A stretch of DNA of 64,000 nt from Sediminibacillus terrae. Lineage in GTDB: Bacteria; Bacillota; Bacilli; Bacillales; Amphibacillaceae. Numbering within the stretch: position 1 is the stretch's first letter; every line of letters starts with the position of its first letter. Below, piece by piece: positions 62,255 through 64,000 of this stretch. The stretch covers positions 1-64,000 of the forward strand of contig NZ_VZDQ01000021.1 in assembly GCF_009602435.1 (NCBI RefSeq), read 5' to 3'. The position numbers and the translations under genes are program-made. The notes beneath the pieces are model-generated. The model was given only the letters and a program-made list of their open reading frames with translations. It made no database searches and was not told where the DNA came from.

Positions 62255-63232
62255 ATGGCTCAAATGACAATGATCCAAGCAATTACAGATGCCTTGCGCA
62301 CTGAATTGAAAAATGATGAAAATGTGCTGGTTTACGGGGAAGACGTCGGTAAAAACGGCGGTGTTTTCCGTGCTACTGAAGGGCTGCAAGATGAATTCGG
62401 AGAAGATCGCGTATTTGACACACCGCTTGCTGAATCAGGCATCGGCGGTATTTCCATCGGTCTTGCTTTGCAAGGATTCCGTCCAGTACCTGAAATTCAA
62501 TTCTTTGGCTTCGTTTATGAAGCAATGGATGCCATCAACGGACAAATGGCTCGCATGCGTTACCGTTCCGGTGGTACGAAGGCACAGCCTATAACAATCC
62601 GTTCACCATTCGGCGGTGGTGTTCATACACCAGAATTGCACGCCGATTCACTGGAAGGATTGATTGCGCAACAACCGGGCATGAAAGTTGTCATTCCTTC
62701 TTCTCCTTACGATGCAAAAGGATTGTTGATTTCATCCATCCGCGATAACGATCCGGTTGTGTTCCTTGAACACATGAAGCTTTATCGTTCTTTCCGGGAG
62801 GAAGTTCCGGAAGAAGAATATACAATCGATCTTGGAAAAGCCGAAGTGAAACGCGAAGGTGCGGATGTGACACTCGTTGCTTATGGTGCGATGGTCCATT
62901 CTTCATTGAAAGCAGCCGAAGAACTTGAAAAGAACGGCGTAAGTGCGGAAGTTATCGATTTAAGAACCGTAATGCCGATCGATATGGATACAATCTTGGA
63001 ATCTGTGAAGAAAACAAATCGGGTAGTAGTGGTCCAGGAAGCACAGCGCCAGGCTGGTGTTGCTGCGCATATCATTGCCGAGATTCAAGAGCGGGCGATT
63101 CTTCACCTGGAAGCTCCTGTACTGCGGGTAACTGCTCCTGATACGGTATATGCGTTCTCTCAAGCAGAAGAAGTTTGGCTTCCAAACTATAACGATATAA
63201 TTGAAAGAGTCAACCAAGTAGTTAATTTCTAA
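62255..63232 (+). CDS. pdhB: pyruvate dehydrogenase E1 component beta subunit
   Basis: A 325-residue partner of PdhA forming the alpha2beta2 E1. Conserved [62 protein letters not shown], and [20 protein letters not shown] motifs are present. The RBS AAAAGGAGTCG overlaps the end of pdhA. Transcribed in pdhA-B-C order. Confidence 0.96.
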   Translation: MAQMTMIQAITDALRTELKNDENVLVYGEDVGKNGGVFRATEGLQDEFGEDRVFDTPLAESGIGGISIGLALQGFRPVPEIQFFGFVYEAMDAINGQMARMRYRSGGTKAQPITIRSPFGGGVHTPELHADSLEGLIAQQPGMKVVIPSSPYDAKGLLISSIRDNDPVVFLEHMKLYRSFREEVPEEEYTIDLGKAEVKREGADVTLVAYGAMVHSSLKAAEELEKNGVSAEVIDLRTVMPIDMDTILESVKKTNRVVVVQEAQRQAGVAAHIIAEIQERAILHLEAPVLRVTAPDTVYAFSQAEEVWLPNYNDIIERVNQVVNF

Positions 63233-63260
63233 AGAGAACCTGAGATAGGAGGCAATATAA

Positions 63261-64000
63261 ATGGCTTTTGAATTCAAGCTTCCGGATATCGGTGAAGGTA
63301 TCCATGAAGGCGAAATAGTAAAATGGTTCGTAAAAGAAGGCGACCAGGTCAATGAAGATGACGTGCTTTGCGAAGTGCAAAACGACAAGGCCGTTGTTGA
63401 AATTCCGTCTCCAGTAGAGGGAACTGTCAAAGATGTGAAAGTAGAAGAAGGAACGGTTGCCGTTGTAGGCGACGTCATCATTACGCTTGACGCAGAAGGT
63501 TATGAATCAGAAGACGGTGGAGAAGAAGAAGCTCCTGCAGAGGAAGAAGCTCCTGCGTCCGAAGACAAGACTGCTGCAGATCAAGAACAGCCTGCCGCAA
63601 GTGCGGATGACAGTGATGAAGATTCTGATAAACGTGTCATTGCAATGCCTTCTGTACGTAAATATGCTCGTGACAACAACGTGAAAATCTCTAAGGTACA
63701 GGGTACAGGTAAGAATGGCCGAGTTACCAAAGAAGATGTAGACAGTTACTTGAACGGAGGACAGCAGCCTGCCGCTGAACAAACAGAACAACAACAGCCG
63801 GCTGACGACCAATCTGCTGCTCCTGCTGCTGCTCAAACTGTTCCGGAGGGTGAATTCCCTGAAACCCGCGAGAAAATGAGCGGCATCCGTAAATCTATCG
63901 CTAAAGCAATGGTTAATTCGAAAACAAAAGCTCCACACGTTACACTTCATGATGATGTGGATGTTACTGAGCTGGTAGCTCATAGAAAGAAATTCAAAGC
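63261..64000 (+). CDS. pdhC: dihydrolipoamide acetyltransferase E2, N-terminal part (cut by window end)
   Basis: Begins at ATG after GGAGGCAAT. The visible 246 residues include the lipoyl domain (residues 1-78; [22 protein letters not shown], lipoyl-Lys in [15 protein letters not shown]), an Ala/Glu/Pro-rich linker, a peripheral-subunit-binding domain ([39 protein letters not shown]), a second Gln/Ala-rich linker, and the start of the catalytic domain ([39 protein letters not shown]). No stop before 64000; it continues out of the window. Confidence 0.95.
   Translation, partial: MAFEFKLPDIGEGIHEGEIVKWFVKEGDQVNEDDVLCEVQNDKAVVEIPSPVEGTVKDVKVEEGTVAVVGDVIITLDAEGYESEDGGEEEAPAEEEAPASEDKTAADQEQPAASADDSDEDSDKRVIAMPSVRKYARDNNVKISKVQGTGKNGRVTKEDVDSYLNGGQQPAAEQTEQQQPADDQSAAPAAAQTVPEGEFPETREKMSGIRKSIAKAMVNSKTKAPHVTLHDDVDVTELVAHRKKFK

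Overview
The window looks like chromosomal DNA of an endospore-forming, low-to-moderate-GC Gram-positive rod of the family Bacillaceae. Evidence: spoVA genes, Spo0E-type phosphatases, a YjcZ-type spore protein, a YhcN/YlaJ lipoprotein, strong GGAGG ribosome binding sites with several TTG starts, and gene order matching the Bacillus subtilis blocks ykyB/ykuE/fadH/ykuL/dapH-dapL-ykuS-ykuT-ykuU-ykuV and ktrC-rnjA-rpoY-ykrA-defB-ykyA-pdhABC. The antiporter and TRAP genes would suit a salt- or alkali-tolerant genus related to Oceanobacillus or Virgibacillus, but genus is a guess.

Layout. 0.2-3.8 kb: a MoxR ATPase / DUF58 / multi-pass membrane protein operon with stop-start overlaps. 4.1-8.2 kb: a GNAT acetyltransferase, an isolated holin-amidase lysis cassette, and oligoendopeptidase F. 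8.5-11.3 kb: a CPA1 antiporter, a universal stress protein and a TPP-riboswitch-controlled thiT. 11.7-15.9 kb: a sigma-B-type YflT stress protein, a DUF1028 protein beside an unidentified permease, and a zinc-free MDR oxidoreductase. 15.9-18.3 kb: a yhcN-spoVAC-spoVAD-spoVAE operon behind a sigma-G-type promoter. 18.5-22.8 kb: an aldo/keto reductase, lipoproteins, small proteins and a methyltransferase. 22.8-26.2 kb: a tiny reading frame inside a hairpin/terminator unit, then a TRAP transporter (dctQ-dctM-dctP). 26.5-34.9 kb: an HPr-like protein, YwpF, an EAL phosphodiesterase, a YjcZ protein, a trypsin-like protease with a zinc-ribbon partner, a PilZ protein, two Spo0E-like proteins, PatA and an FbpB-like peptide. 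35.2-47.0 kb: patatin, then the ykyB-to-ykuV block. 47.4-54.6 kb: a heterodimeric ABC exporter, a cytochrome bd-type oxidase and KtrC. 55.1-64.0 kb: rnjA-rpoY, ykrA, defB, ykyA and pdhA-pdhB-pdhC, the last cut by the window edge.

Functional themes. Lysine/peptidoglycan precursor synthesis by the acetylase route is represented by dapH, dapL and patA. Spore formation and germination are represented by spoVA, yhcN, yjcZ and Spo0E genes. Cyclic dinucleotides are represented by the EAL protein, PilZ and CbpB. Redox and respiration are represented by SCO, YkuU, YkuV, cydAB and PDH.

Non-coding structure is unusually rich. About ten rho-independent terminators share one covarying stem (core CCGAACG...CGTTCGG). 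Two dispersed repeat families of roughly 120-150 bp occur, family A in two copies and family B in three. There is also a 68-bp cruciform-like element. No tRNA, rRNA, CRISPR array or transposase gene was seen.
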